The notes below the pieces were generated by a model, which made no database searches, had not been told where the DNA came from, and saw only the letters and a list, made by a program, of their open reading frames with translations. A stretch of DNA of 64,000 bases from contig JALUXG010000054.1 in the NCBI GenBank assembly GCA_027019085.1, forward strand, positions 56,212 through 120,211, given 5' to 3'. Of this stretch, positions 21,457 through 30,617 are shown piece after piece. This DNA comes from Rhodanobacteraceae bacterium (GTDB lineage: Bacteria; Pseudomonadota; Gammaproteobacteria; Xanthomonadales; Rhodanobacteraceae). Within the stretch, counting starts at the first letter, position 1; each line of letters starts with the position of its first letter. The translations under genes and the position numbers were made by a program.

Positions 21457-22650
21457 TCATGCGCCCTCATGTGCCGTGCCCACGCGTACCCGCGTCAGAA
21501 GCAGCACGGCCGCCAGCGCCGAACACAACGCACCGAAGCTGAAGGCGACCAGGGGCGAGAACGACTGCCACAGCGTGCCGAACAGCAACGAGGCCGGCAG
21601 CAGCATGCCTCCGGCCACCAGGTTGTACCACCCGTACGCGGTACCGCCGCGACGCGCATCCATCAGATCCGCGACCAGCGCCTTTTCCGTGCCTTCCAGG
21701 GCCGCCATGACCAGGCCATAGCCGGCAAACGAGGCCCACAATGCCCAGTTGGCGGCCGGCAGCAGACCCAGGATGAGGTAGGCCAGCGCATAGGCCAGCC
21801 AGGCCGCGCCGAGCACGTGCACGCGGCCGTGGCGGTCCGAGAGCGCCGACAGCGGAGTGGAAAAGATCGCGGCCACACCCGAGTACAAGGCCCACATCAG
21901 GACCACGCGCTCGGCCGACACCCCGAGGTCCGAGGCGCGCAGCAACAGGAACATGTTCGAGGCGTTGCCGAGGGTGAACAGGCCCAGCGCCACAAGATAA
22001 CGACGCATCGGCAATGACAGTTCACGTGGATGCCACTGCATCCGGGTGGCCAGCACCGCTACCGGAACCTGCGGTTCCCTGAGCCGCAGAGCGAGTACGA
22101 CCACCACCAGCGCAGGAACCACCGACCACAGGAAGATTTCCCGTAGACCGATCCCCGCGCCGAGCATCAGTGCGGCTGCCAGCGGGCCGACCACCGCGCC
22201 TGCGTTGTCCATCGCCCGATGCATGCCGAAGGCCAGTCCGCGTTGATCGGCCCCCACGCTCGCGCTCAGCAGGGCGTCGCGAGGCGCCGAGCGCACGCCC
22301 TTGCCGAGGCGGTCGAGCAGACGCGCGGCAAACACGCCCGGCCAGCTGTGTGCAAATCCGATCAGGGGACGCGACACGCCTGCCACGACATAGCCGACGA
22401 TGACCCAGCGCCGCATGTGCCGCGTACGGTCGGCCAGCACTCCGGCAGCGAGCTTGAGCAGGCTGCTGGCCGCTTCGACGACGCCCTCGATGAATCCCAG
22501 CGCGCGCGGCCCGGCCATCAGCACCGAGGTCAGGTACAGCGGCACCAGCGGGTAGATCATGTCGCTGGCGCTGTCGTTGAAGAAGCTGATCAGCCCCAGC
22601 AACCAGACAGTCGCAGGCAAACTGCGCAGCAGGGCGAAGCCGCGTCTCAA
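21457..22650 (-). CDS. MFS transporter
   Basis: 397 residues, about 12 membrane segments in two halves of six. The loop 2-3 signature appears as GVLADRTRHMRRW and loop 8-9 as SALSDRHGRVHV. The N-terminus LGLISFFNDSASDMIYPLVP is typical of a group of uncharacterised permeases often annotated as drug or metal-related efflux. Substrate unknown. Same strand as serS and possibly cotranscribed. Divergent from the reductase fusion at 22989. Confidence 0.85.
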   Translation of the reverse strand: MRRGFALLRSLPATVWLLGLISFFNDSASDMIYPLVPLYLTSVLMAGPRALGFIEGVVEAASSLLKLAAGVLADRTRHMRRWVIVGYVVAGVSRPLIGFAHSWPGVFAARLLDRLGKGVRSAPRDALLSASVGADQRGLAFGMHRAMDNAGAVVGPLAAALMLGAGIGLREIFLWSVVPALVVVVLALRLREPQVPVAVLATRMQWHPRELSLPMRRYLVALGLFTLGNASNMFLLLRASDLGVSAERVVLMWALYSGVAAIFSTPLSALSDRHGRVHVLGAAWLAYALAYLILGLLPAANWALWASFAGYGLVMAALEGTEKALVADLMDARRGGTAYGWYNLVAGGMLLPASLLFGTLWQSFSPLVAFSFGALCSALAAVLLLTRVRVGTAHEGA

Positions 22651-22988
22651 GACGCCCGCCTTTTCCTGCCGCGTCGAGCTAGCACGCTGCGGCGATCATC
22701 GTGTCCATGTCGGGTGGCCATGGGTGCATCTTGCTTGATCTGTCCGGGCGACCACAAGCTGCCGCGGGGCCGGTCGAAGCAGGATTGTGCACACGAAGCC
22801 AGTGACCGCGTCCTGTCATCGCACATTGCCGTAACGGGCCCGAGAATGCACACTGGCAACGATCCCATCGGCCAGGCTCCATCCGCTGCGTAATGGATGT
22901 GCCCGCGCACGGGTCTTTCTGCACAGGTTCCGGAGAAGCTGCCAAGTCCCTGCATGCCCATGAAACGTACCTACACCAAGGCGCGCCC
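22651..22988. other. 338-bp divergent intergenic region with a possible leader peptide
   Basis: Between the MFS gene and the VTT-reductase fusion. A 12-residue frame (MPMKRTYTKARP, 22954-22992) ends with a TGA that overlaps the proposed GTG start of the fusion, which could couple the two, but its own ribosome site (GGAG at about 22932) is distant. No operator recognised. Confidence 0.35.
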
Positions 22989-25136
22989 GTGAAAAAACGC
23001 GGCGTACTGCTGCGGACCACGCTGGCCCTGGCGCTGATTGGGGCGATCGTTGCCTTCTACCTGCTCGATCTCGGGCGCTTCTTCGACCTGCACACGCTCA
23101 AGGCGCAACAGATCCAGCTGGTGGCCTGGCAGGAGGAACACCCCTACCTGCTGGCAGCGTTGTATATCCTGGTCTATGTGGTGGTCACGGCGTTGTCCCT
23201 GCCCGGCGCCGCGGTGATGACCCTGGCCGGTGGCGCGATCTTCGGTCTGTGGCGCGGGGTGCTGTTGGTGTCTTTCGCGTCCAGCATCGGCGCGGCTCTG
23301 GCCATGCTGGTCAGCCGCTACCTGCTGCGCGACTGGGTGCAGCAACGGTTCGGCAAACGCCTGCAGCGCATCGATGCGGGCATCCGTCGCGATGGTGCGT
23401 TCTATCTGTTCGGCCTGCGCCTGGTGCCGATCTTTCCCTTCTTCGTCATCAACCTGCTGATGGGCCTGACCCCGATCCGCCTGGGCACCTATTACGGCGT
23501 CAGCCAGCTCGGCATGCTTCCGGCAACTTTTGTATACGTCAATGCCGGTACGCAACTGGCACGGATCGATTCCCTCTCCGGCCTGCTCTCGCCCAGACTG
23601 ATCGGTGCCTTCGCCCTGCTCGCCCTGTTGCCTTGGATCTCGCGCTGGGCGCTGGAACGGCTGCGGGTCGGCCGCCTGTACCGTGCCTGGCCACGCCCGC
23701 GACGTTTCGACCGTAATCTGGTCGTGATCGGCGCCGGATCCGCCGGCCTGGTCAGCGCCTACATCGCGGCCACCGTCCGCGCCCGGGTCACCCTGGTGGA
23801 AGCACAGCACATGGGCGGGGACTGCCTGAATACCGGGTGCGTGCCGTCCAAGGCGCTGATTCGTGTTGCCCACGCCGCACACGAGGCGCGCAGCGCAAGC
23901 CGCTTCGGCATCGAGGGGTGCGAGCCACAGGTCGATTTCCGGAAAGTGATGCAACAGGTACACGCAGCGGTGCAGTCCGTGGCGCCACACGATTCGGTCG
24001 AACGCTACCGCGCGCTGGGCGTGGATGTGCGCCGTGGGCATGCGCGCATCGTCTCGCCATGGTGCGTGGAAGTGGACGGCGAGCCAATCACAACCCGCGC
24101 CATCATCATCGCTGCGGGTGCCGAGCCGTCCGTGCCGCCTCTGCCGGGCCTTGCCGAATGCGGATACCTCACTTCGGACACACTGTGGCAACTGGACGAA
24201 CTACCCGCACGACTTGTGATCCTGGGCGGCGGCCCAATCGGTTGCGAGATGGCGCAGGCATTTGCACGCCTGGGCAGCAAGGTGACCCAGGTGCAAAGGG
24301 CCGACCGGCTGCTGCGACGCGAGGACGACGAGGTATCGGACTTCGTGCGCAAACGCCTCGAAGCCGAGGGCGTGAATGTGCTGACTGCGCACAAGGCCAT
24401 TGCCGTCGAGCATGATGACGCGTGCACAGTGCTGGTCTGCGAACACGAAGGCAACATGCTGCGCTTGCCCTTCGACCGCATCCTCGTGGCGGTGGGCCGC
24501 AGACCACGCACCACCGGCTATGGCCTCGATGATCTGGGCATTTCGTTGGACACGGACAAGACCATCGAAAGCAATGACTTCCTGCAAACCCGTTTTCCCA
24601 ACATTCTTGTGTGTGGCGATGTGGCCGGACCGTTCCAGTTCACCCATGCCGGTGCGCACCAGGCCTGGTACGCGGCGGTCAATGCGCTGTTCGCGCCACT
24701 GAAGACATTCCGCGCCGACTATCGCGTGATCCCGGCAGTCACCTTCACCGACCCGGAGGTGGCGCGCGTCGGCCTTACCGAATGCGAAGCACGGCAACAA
24801 GGTCTCGATATCGAGGTGACATGCTACGACCTCGCCGAACTGGACCGCGCCCTGGCCGAACACGAGGCGCACGGCTTCGTGAAAATCCTCACCGCACGTG
24901 GCAAGGACCGCATCCTGGGGGCCACCTGCGTCGGTCGCCATGCCGGAGAATGGATGGCCGAACTTGCGCTCGCCATGAAGCACAACATCGGCCTCAACAA
25001 GATCCTCGGCACCGTGCACGCCTACCCGACCTGGGCCGAAGCCAACAAATATGCCGCCGGGCAATGGAAGCAGGCACACAAGCCCGAACGCATCCTCGCC
25101 TGGCTGGAACGCTGGCATCGCTGGAAACGCCGCTGA
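22989..25136 (+). CDS. VTT-domain membrane protein fused to a mercuric reductase-like flavoprotein
   Basis: About 715 residues, two modules in one frame. Residues 1-215 are membrane-embedded: a first helix (LLRTTLALALIGAIVAFYLL) then a VTT/TVP38-TMEM64 (DedA superfamily) domain with SLPGAAVMTLAGGAIFG and LRLVPIFPFFVINLLMG. Residues about 242-700 are a pyridine-nucleotide disulfide oxidoreductase: FAD motif VVIGAGSAGLVSAYIA, redox disulfide CLNTGC (Cys279, Cys284), NADH motif VILGGGPIGCEMAQAF and the dimer-domain HAYPTWAEANKY. It lacks the extra C-terminal Cys pair of true MerA, so it probably reduces a thiol or quinone-type substrate at the membrane. Start GTG 22989 chosen over ATG 22893, whose extra residues look non-coding. 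Confidence 0.85.
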   Translation: MKKRGVLLRTTLALALIGAIVAFYLLDLGRFFDLHTLKAQQIQLVAWQEEHPYLLAALYILVYVVVTALSLPGAAVMTLAGGAIFGLWRGVLLVSFASSIGAALAMLVSRYLLRDWVQQRFGKRLQRIDAGIRRDGAFYLFGLRLVPIFPFFVINLLMGLTPIRLGTYYGVSQLGMLPATFVYVNAGTQLARIDSLSGLLSPRLIGAFALLALLPWISRWALERLRVGRLYRAWPRPRRFDRNLVVIGAGSAGLVSAYIAATVRARVTLVEAQHMGGDCLNTGCVPSKALIRVAHAAHEARSASRFGIEGCEPQVDFRKVMQQVHAAVQSVAPHDSVERYRALGVDVRRGHARIVSPWCVEVDGEPITTRAIIIAAGAEPSVPPLPGLAECGYLTSDTLWQLDELPARLVILGGGPIGCEMAQAFARLGSKVTQVQRADRLLRREDDEVSDFVRKRLEAEGVNVLTAHKAIAVEHDDACTVLVCEHEGNMLRLPFDRILVAVGRRPRTTGYGLDDLGISLDTDKTIESNDFLQTRFPNILVCGDVAGPFQFTHAGAHQAWYAAVNALFAPLKTFRADYRVIPAVTFTDPEVARVGLTECEARQQGLDIEVTCYDLAELDRALAEHEAHGFVKILTARGKDRILGATCVGRHAGEWMAELALAMKHNIGLNKILGTVHAYPTWAEANKYAAGQWKQAHKPERILAWLERWHRWKRR

Positions 25137-25179
25137 CCCTGCCGATCACATCCATGATTCAGACCACCGGGAAACACCC

Positions 25180-25914
25180 ATGACCCACACGACAGGCAAA
25201 CAGGACATCGATCCGGATTTCGACGGACTCAAGGCGATCTTTCTCAACTGCACCCTCAAGCCCTCGCCCGAGCTGTCGCATACCGAGGGCCTGATCCGCA
25301 TTGCCCGCGCGATCATGGAAAAGCACGGCGTGCAGACCGAGCTGATCCGCCCGGTGGACCATGAACTGGCTCCCGGCGTGTATCCGGACATGACCGAACA
25401 CGGCGCCGCCCGCGATGACTGGCCGTCGCTGCTGGACAAGGTGATGGGAGCAGACATCCTGGTGATCGGCACGCCGATCTGGCTCGGCGACAAGTCATCG
25501 GTATGCACCCGCGTGATCGAACGCCTGTACGCCGCCTCGGGCCTGCTGAACGCGGCCGGACAATACGCCTTCTACGGCCGCGTGGGTGGCTGCCTGGTCA
25601 CCGGCAACGAGGACGGCGCCAAGCACTGCGCGATGAACGTGCTGTATTCGCTGCAGCATCTGGGTTACGTGATCCCGCCACAGGCCGACGCCTGCTGGCT
25701 GGGCGAGGCCGGCCCCGGACCGTCCTATCTGGACGAAGGCTCCGGTGGTCCCGAAAACGACTTCACCAATCGCAACACCACCTTCATGACGTGGAACCTG
25801 ATGCATCTGGCACGGATGCTGAAAGCGCACGGCGGCATTCCGGCCCACGGCAACCAGCGCCGCGCCTGGGATGCCGGCAGCCGGTTCGATTTCGAAAACC
25901 CAGAGTATCGCTGA
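25180..25914 (+). CDS. Flavodoxin-like NAD(P)H-dependent oxidoreductase
   Basis: 244 residues. Flavodoxin/FMN-reductase fold: AIFLNCTLKPSPELSHTEGL is the phosphate-binding first loop, and ADILVIGTPIWLGDKSS the second FMN loop; GCLVTGNEDGAKHCAMNVLY is characteristic of WrbA/NADPH-dependent FMN reductase relatives. Starts 43 bases after the membrane flavoprotein fusion on the same strand, so the two are probably one redox operon, with this soluble flavoprotein as a possible partner. Electron acceptor unknown. Confidence 0.85.
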   Translation: MTHTTGKQDIDPDFDGLKAIFLNCTLKPSPELSHTEGLIRIARAIMEKHGVQTELIRPVDHELAPGVYPDMTEHGAARDDWPSLLDKVMGADILVIGTPIWLGDKSSVCTRVIERLYAASGLLNAAGQYAFYGRVGGCLVTGNEDGAKHCAMNVLYSLQHLGYVIPPQADACWLGEAGPGPSYLDEGSGGPENDFTNRNTTFMTWNLMHLARMLKAHGGIPAHGNQRRAWDAGSRFDFENPEYR

Positions 25915-26013
25915 CCCGCTTCGGGTCGATGGCGAGGGCTTGCGCCTTCGCCGTATTCCCGGGTAACGCGAACATGGCGCAATGCATCGATAACTTGAAC
26001 AGAGGCGTGACGC

Positions 26014-26361
26014 ATGGCAACTGATCACAGGACCGGCTCTGACGAAACCAAGGCTGCTCCTCCAGGCGAGGCCGTCGAAGCAGATTCCTCCCACTCCCGT
26101 CCGGCAAGCCCCAGTCTGACGACGCTGCGTCGATGTCTCTGTGTGGTACTGCATCCGTCCCATCTGCGACGAACGAGTCTGATCGCGCTGCTAGTGGGCA
26201 TCTGGCTGACTGCCTTCAACGAAAACGCGCAACTGCTGCACGGACCGTGGAATGCATCCCTGGCCATCAAGATCACGATGAATGTGTTCACGCCGTTCGT
26301 CGTCGCCAATCTCGGCCTGGTGTCGCGACAGGGTGAACCCGAAGCCGACGCGGCGGAGTGA
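26014..26361 (+). CDS. Small membrane protein, NrtS-like
   Basis: 115 residues. A charged N-terminal 40 residues, then two membrane helices (TSLIALLVGIWLTAFN and a second around KITMNVFTPFVVANLG). The pattern, helix with an Asn at the end, a short loop, then a helix starting with Lys and ending in a polar turn, recalls the short NrtS family linked to nitrate/nitrite transport. The N-terminal extension is unlike typical NrtS. Assignment tentative. It follows the flavodoxin-like gene by 99 bases. Confidence 0.5.
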   Translation: MATDHRTGSDETKAAPPGEAVEADSSHSRPASPSLTTLRRCLCVVLHPSHLRRTSLIALLVGIWLTAFNENAQLLHGPWNASLAIKITMNVFTPFVVANLGLVSRQGEPEADAAE

Positions 26362-27207
26362 TGGGCGGTGAGTGCCTTGACTGCAGCAAGCACCCTTGGC
26401 TGTCGCTGCTGGCCATGGTCACCGTCCTGCAGCGTCAGCAACCACGCCACTTGCACGGGACTTGATCGGAAAGATGCGTCGCATGGATACGGCATTACCC
26501 GCGCGTCACCGGTTTCACTATCGCGGCGGATGACATGCCACCCGACGCATGCCCGGACTACTTCATCAGCTTGATACTGTACTTCAGTACGACCGTTCGA
26601 TCACCGCGGACTACCCAATCCAAGGCGCCATGTGTACAAAACAATCATGCAAACCTGCCTCCCCGCAACGCACAAAGGTGGTCGCGGTACGCTGTTCACC
26701 TGTGCGCTGGCAGAGATCCTCGCTTCTACCTGCTGCCTTGTGCCTCTATTGCACGACCCCATCACGCCACGACCTCATCGGCAATAGCAACACCGCCAAC
26801 ATCACCGCCTTCAACTGCCGCGAGGTCGGCTTACACCTGACGGTTATCGACCAACGCCTCTTTCGGAGCACCTCTGTACAGCGCGGCTACGGCCCCAGAA
26901 AGATACAGATCATTGCCAATGATTGGACAAGGACGTCAACAGCAGTTTGGTGGTCGTCAGGCTGGCCAATCCGTACCTGTCGCGCACCCGAGTACCGGCA
27001 TGATGGACTGTTGGGAGCCAACAACGCGTCTCACAACACGAAAAAAGGTGAAAGCCTTCAGGAAAAGTCTTGATCTGGCCAGCTGATCGACGCGAAGCAG
27101 ATCAAAGCGGCATAACGATAATGACGACGGTTTATTCAGCGTCGCCATAAGCAAGTGTGATTTCGCTCCTTCTTACACACCTTTTTTGCAGTTTTTTGGC
27201 AACAAGT
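26362..27207. other. 846-bp gene-free, lower-GC region
   Basis: No frame here has a ribosome site, codon bias of the neighbours or family resemblance; the longest (26549-27073) reads as non-coding sequence rich in Ser, Arg, Thr and Cys. A palindrome TACTG-TACTT-CAGTA at 26575-26589, just after TTGATA, looks like a TetR-type operator without a gene to control. The region is visibly more AT-rich than its flanks, consistent with decayed or acquired DNA. Confidence 0.5.
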
Positions 27208-28671
27208 TCACGCACCAGGACCGCAATCGATGCTGCGTAACGGCGGGTGCGGACCCATATCCAGTGCCTCGAGCAGATCCCGTAGTGCCGTGCGCAATCC
27301 CTCCTCGATCACAGGATGATAAAACGGCATACCCAGGGCATCGCTGACCGTCATACGAGCCTGTATTGACCACGCCAGCAGATGGGCCAGATGCTCATTG
27401 TGTGGGCCTATCATCTCGGCGCCAAGCAACAACCCGCTGCACCGCTCGCCATAGACTCGCAGCAAACCCTGGTTGATCAGCATCACCCGCGAACGGCCCT
27501 GATCCTCGAAGGAGACTTCGCCAATGGCGAAGTCGACCCTATCGGCGACCAGTTGCGCATGACGCTGGCCAACAAAGGCCACCTGCGGTTCGGTAAACAC
27601 GATGCCCAGCGGCGTACGGCGTGCACGTCGATAGACGTTCGGGTAGTGGGCCGCATTTTCGCCCGCCAATCGCCCTTCATCGGCAGCCTCGTGTAATAGC
27701 GGCAGATCAACGTTGGCATCGCCGGCAATAAAAATGTGACTGTCGCCGGCACGCGTTGTTTGTCGATCGTACGAAGGCATGCCGCGCGCATCGAGCCGCA
27801 AGCCACTGTTTTCCAGCGCCAAACCGTCAATATTGGGCACGCGGCCAGTAGCAGCCAGCAGATAAGCAAAGCGTTCGCTGACTGGCTTCCCGGCTGCATC
27901 GGTGTAGTGCACCACGACGGCATCGTCTTCACGTTCGACATGCACGTCGCCGGCGTGCAGGTTGGTCGGCACTTCGTCGGCGATGATCCGCTCTGCACAG
28001 TCGCGCACTGCCGGGTCGCTGATTCCGGCAAAGCGTCCGCCACGCCCGAACAGGTGCACGCGCACGCCGAGGCGATGCAACGCCTGGCCCAGCTCAAGGC
28101 CGATGACCCCGGTGCCAAATACCGCGACCGATTCCGGCAGATCCTGCCAGTTGAACACATCGTCATTGACGATCAGGCGTTCGCCAGCGCAACGCAACGA
28201 CTCAGGTATCATCGTTCGCGAACCGGTGGCAATGACAATACGTTCGGCGTGGATGCGCGCAAACTCCGGCTCGTCTCCCTGCAGCGATGGCAAAAGTTTC
28301 AAGGTGTGGGCATCCTCGAAACTCGCGTGCGCGCGTACGATATCTCCCGGATTGAAGCCGTTGACAGCGTCGATCACGAAACCGACGAAGCGATCGCGTT
28401 CCTCGCGCACGCGACGCATTACCGCGCGGCCATCGACGCGACCGGCGTCGCTGTCGATACCGAAAGCGGGCAAGCTGGCCAGCCGATGGCGCGCCTCGGC
28501 CGCGGCGATCAGCAACTTGGACGGCATGCAACCCACCCGCGCGCAGGTCGTGCCGAATGGACCTCCCTCGATAAGTGCGACCGAATTGCAGGTCTTGCGC
28601 ACTTCGCGATAGGCGGCCATGCCGGCGGTGCCGCTGCCAATGATGGCCACCTCGACGTCGCGGACGCTCAT
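27208..28671 (-). CDS. Pyridine nucleotide-disulfide oxidoreductase (dihydrolipoyl dehydrogenase-like)
   Basis: 487 residues. FAD motif VAIIGSGTAGMAAYREV, redox disulfide in CARVGCMPSK (an unusual CxxxxC; dihydrolipoyl dehydrogenases usually have CLNxGC), NADH motif VAVFGTGVIGLELGQAL, and the second FAD motif HIFIAGDAN. The dimer interface keeps a His-Pro...Glu-Glu pair (YHPVIEEGL) in the place of HAHPTLSE. It does not sit with a 2-oxoacid dehydrogenase, so it is probably a stand-alone thiol or metal reductase. The ATG at 28671 is preferred; a start at 28695 is possible. Confidence 0.85.
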   Translation of the reverse strand: MSVRDVEVAIIGSGTAGMAAYREVRKTCNSVALIEGGPFGTTCARVGCMPSKLLIAAAEARHRLASLPAFGIDSDAGRVDGRAVMRRVREERDRFVGFVIDAVNGFNPGDIVRAHASFEDAHTLKLLPSLQGDEPEFARIHAERIVIATGSRTMIPESLRCAGERLIVNDDVFNWQDLPESVAVFGTGVIGLELGQALHRLGVRVHLFGRGGRFAGISDPAVRDCAERIIADEVPTNLHAGDVHVEREDDAVVVHYTDAAGKPVSERFAYLLAATGRVPNIDGLALENSGLRLDARGMPSYDRQTTRAGDSHIFIAGDANVDLPLLHEAADEGRLAGENAAHYPNVYRRARRTPLGIVFTEPQVAFVGQRHAQLVADRVDFAIGEVSFEDQGRSRVMLINQGLLRVYGERCSGLLLGAEMIGPHNEHLAHLLAWSIQARMTVSDALGMPFYHPVIEEGLRTALRDLLEALDMGPHPPLRSIDCGPGA

Positions 28672-28962
28672 GCCGACATCGCCGGCTGCCCGCATCCAGC
28701 GAATGCTCGCGCGTCACGCCAGTGCGGCCGCTGAGGCCGCAGCGTCGGCTCGCCGATTAGCGGTGAGCGGTCGTCGGGATTGCCCCCCTCCCGCTTCGGC
28801 TCGTTGACGCACATATCTAACTTGACCACGTGGTAAGGCATGCCGGTTTCCTCCAGTGCGACAGGAACTATAAATCAAAGCGAGTCAGAGTCTGTCCCCA
28901 CGAATTCATGCCGACACCTGCATTGGGTCAAGTGTTGCCGATTTCTCGGCAGCAGGAGGAGA

Positions 28963-29394
28963 TCAGTCGATCCGACAACTCGGCCCCTGCATCGCGCGAC
29001 GGGCATTCTGACACAACGCCAGCAACATCAATACCAGTGCCGACAGCAGAAACATCGTTTCATGCCGGGAAATAAAACCCTGCAGTGGACCCGGAAGTGC
29101 GGTGGCCATCGCGGGCCACACCGATGCCATCAAACCGAACAGGATCGGCAGGATGGGACTGCAACAGAGCAGGGGCGCCAGCAGGCCCAGCAGTGCACCA
29201 CCGGTCGCCAGCGTGCCGCGTGCGCGCTGGCCCTCGCGCAACACGAACACCATCAGCAACACGGTGAGCCCCAGCAAAAGACTCATGGCCAGCGCGAACA
29301 ATCCCGTTTCCACGCTCAGGAATCGCAGGTTCACCCAGCCAAGATGTCCGCCCGTCAACGAGGCCGGCAGCGTGATGCGTACCAGCAGCACCAT
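28963..29394 (-). CDS. Small polytopic membrane protein with a CCSPILP motif
   Basis: 143 residues, four predicted membrane helices (around 30-52, 62-75, 78-97 and 112-127). Between helices two and three lies LLCCSPILPILFG, a vicinal Cys pair followed by Pro residues, reminiscent of metal- or thiol-handling membrane proteins such as MerT-like ones, but no family is recognised. A third Cys (ALCQNAR) is near the C-terminus. It lies between a disulfide reductase and an ArsR operon, all on the same strand. Function unknown. Confidence 0.6.
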   Translation of the reverse strand: MVLLVRITLPASLTGGHLGWVNLRFLSVETGLFALAMSLLLGLTVLLMVFVLREGQRARGTLATGGALLGLLAPLLCCSPILPILFGLMASVWPAMATALPGPLQGFISRHETMFLLSALVLMLLALCQNARRAMQGPSCRID

Positions 29395-29511
29395 GGCGGG
29401 CTTGATGAATGTTTTTACTCAGTCGCTCTGGCAGCGTCACACGGAACCTGTCATCGACCCGATGTGTGCCCGCCGGATGCCTTCATCCGTATCTGGATCG
29501 GCACCGGCATC

Positions 29512-30129
29512 CTAGGACCGGACCGGCGTGTGCAACATCGCAAAGCCACGACTGACCGCAGGCCGCGCCATCAGTCGTTGATACCATGCGGAAACATTCG
29601 GGTAGTCCGTCAACGACAGCTCCCAGCGCTGCAATGCGCGAAGCCATGGCACCAGTGCGACATCTGCGATCGAGTAATCGCCGGCCATGAAGCCCCGGTC
29701 CTTCAGCGCATCGTTCATCACGCCGAGCAGGCGCAGCACCTCATCCCGGTAGCGACCGAACGCATAGTCATCACGTGGTTCGTGACGTCGAAAATGATTG
29801 TACTGCCCCGCCATCGGCCCGAGGCTGCCGACTTGGAAGAACAACCATTGCAGCACCGCCATGCGTGCGGCCGGATCAGCCGGAAACAACGCGCCGGCTT
29901 TCTCCTTCAGATAGATAAGAATGGCTCCTGATTCGGTGATTGTCTGCCCCGTATCGGTATCGACAATCACCGGAATCTTGCCATTGGGGTTGAGCTGGCG
30001 AAATGCCGGGGTGTGCTGGTCGCCGGCACTCAGATCCAGTGTATGCAGGCGATAGGGCAAGCCGGTTTCTTCCAGCATGATCGTGGCTTTGCGCCCGTTT
30101 GGCGTCCTGGCGGCGTAGAGCTCGATCAT
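29512..30129 (-). CDS. Glutathione S-transferase family protein (YfcG/YghU-like)
   Basis: 205 residues. Thioredoxin-fold N-domain with MIELYAARTPNGRKATIMLE, the glutathione gamma-Glu site TITESGAILIYL (residues about 64-75) and the cis-Pro GKIPVIVD; an all-helical C-domain with the N-capping FMAGDYSIADVALVPW. The TPNGRKA start is characteristic of YfcG/YghU enzymes, which have disulfide-bond reductase activity with glutathione. Its ATG overlaps the stop of the membrane-protein gene upstream (ATGA), placing it third in an arsR-led operon. Confidence 0.9.
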   Translation of the reverse strand: MIELYAARTPNGRKATIMLEETGLPYRLHTLDLSAGDQHTPAFRQLNPNGKIPVIVDTDTGQTITESGAILIYLKEKAGALFPADPAARMAVLQWLFFQVGSLGPMAGQYNHFRRHEPRDDYAFGRYRDEVLRLLGVMNDALKDRGFMAGDYSIADVALVPWLRALQRWELSLTDYPNVSAWYQRLMARPAVSRGFAMLHTPVRS

Positions 30130-30617
30130 GCCGAGGGCTCCTTCCCTGACGTGTCCGAGCGGAACAGCCAGCGGCAGCTCAGCCACAGGAAGAAGACGAA
30201 CAGAAGGTGCGCAACCAACGTGGCCACGATGCCTTTGGGTCCCGCCACGGTGGTGGCGGCGATGCCCCAGCCGACCAGCGGCGTGAACACGAAGATGGCG
30301 AGCATCCAGAGCAACAGGCCAAAACCCAGAATCGGCCCGAACCGCAGCCAACGCGCGGGCGCCAGCATGATGAACAGTACCGACCAGCCGGTGACGTAGG
30401 CCAGATGAAACAGCAGTCCGATGGGCATCGGGAGCGCGCGACCGAGCACCCATTCCGCGAACGCCAAACCTAGCGGCTTGGGCAGTGGTGACACGCCGGT
30501 TTTCATGCCGATAGCCATGATGGCGGCCGCACCGATACTGGTGATCACTCCGGCTGCGACAGCTTTCCAGAAACGCTTGCCGGTGATTTTTACATCGGGT
30601 TGCAGTACGGCATTCAT
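30126..30617 (-). CDS. Membrane protein in the arsR-GST operon
   Basis: 163 residues with four membrane helices (FWKAVAAGVITSIGAAAIMA, the LPMPIGLLFHLAYVTGWSVL hairpin, FGPILGFGLLLWMLAIFVF, and a final LVAHLLFVFFLWLSC). No family firmly recognised. Start at 30617 has GGAG 8 bases upstream and overlaps the arsR stop by 4 bases. Because it lies between a metalloregulator and a GST, it probably takes part in the same stress response. Function unknown. Confidence 0.8.
   Translation of the reverse strand: MNAVLQPDVKITGKRFWKAVAAGVITSIGAAAIMAIGMKTGVSPLPKPLGLAFAEWVLGRALPMPIGLLFHLAYVTGWSVLFIMLAPARWLRFGPILGFGLLLWMLAIFVFTPLVGWGIAATTVAGPKGIVATLVAHLLFVFFLWLSCRWLFRSDTSGKEPSA

Noticed and set aside
26549..27073. 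A 174-codon frame in the gene-free stretch
   Set aside because: No ribosome site, no hydrophobic or catalytic pattern, and codon use unlike its neighbours.
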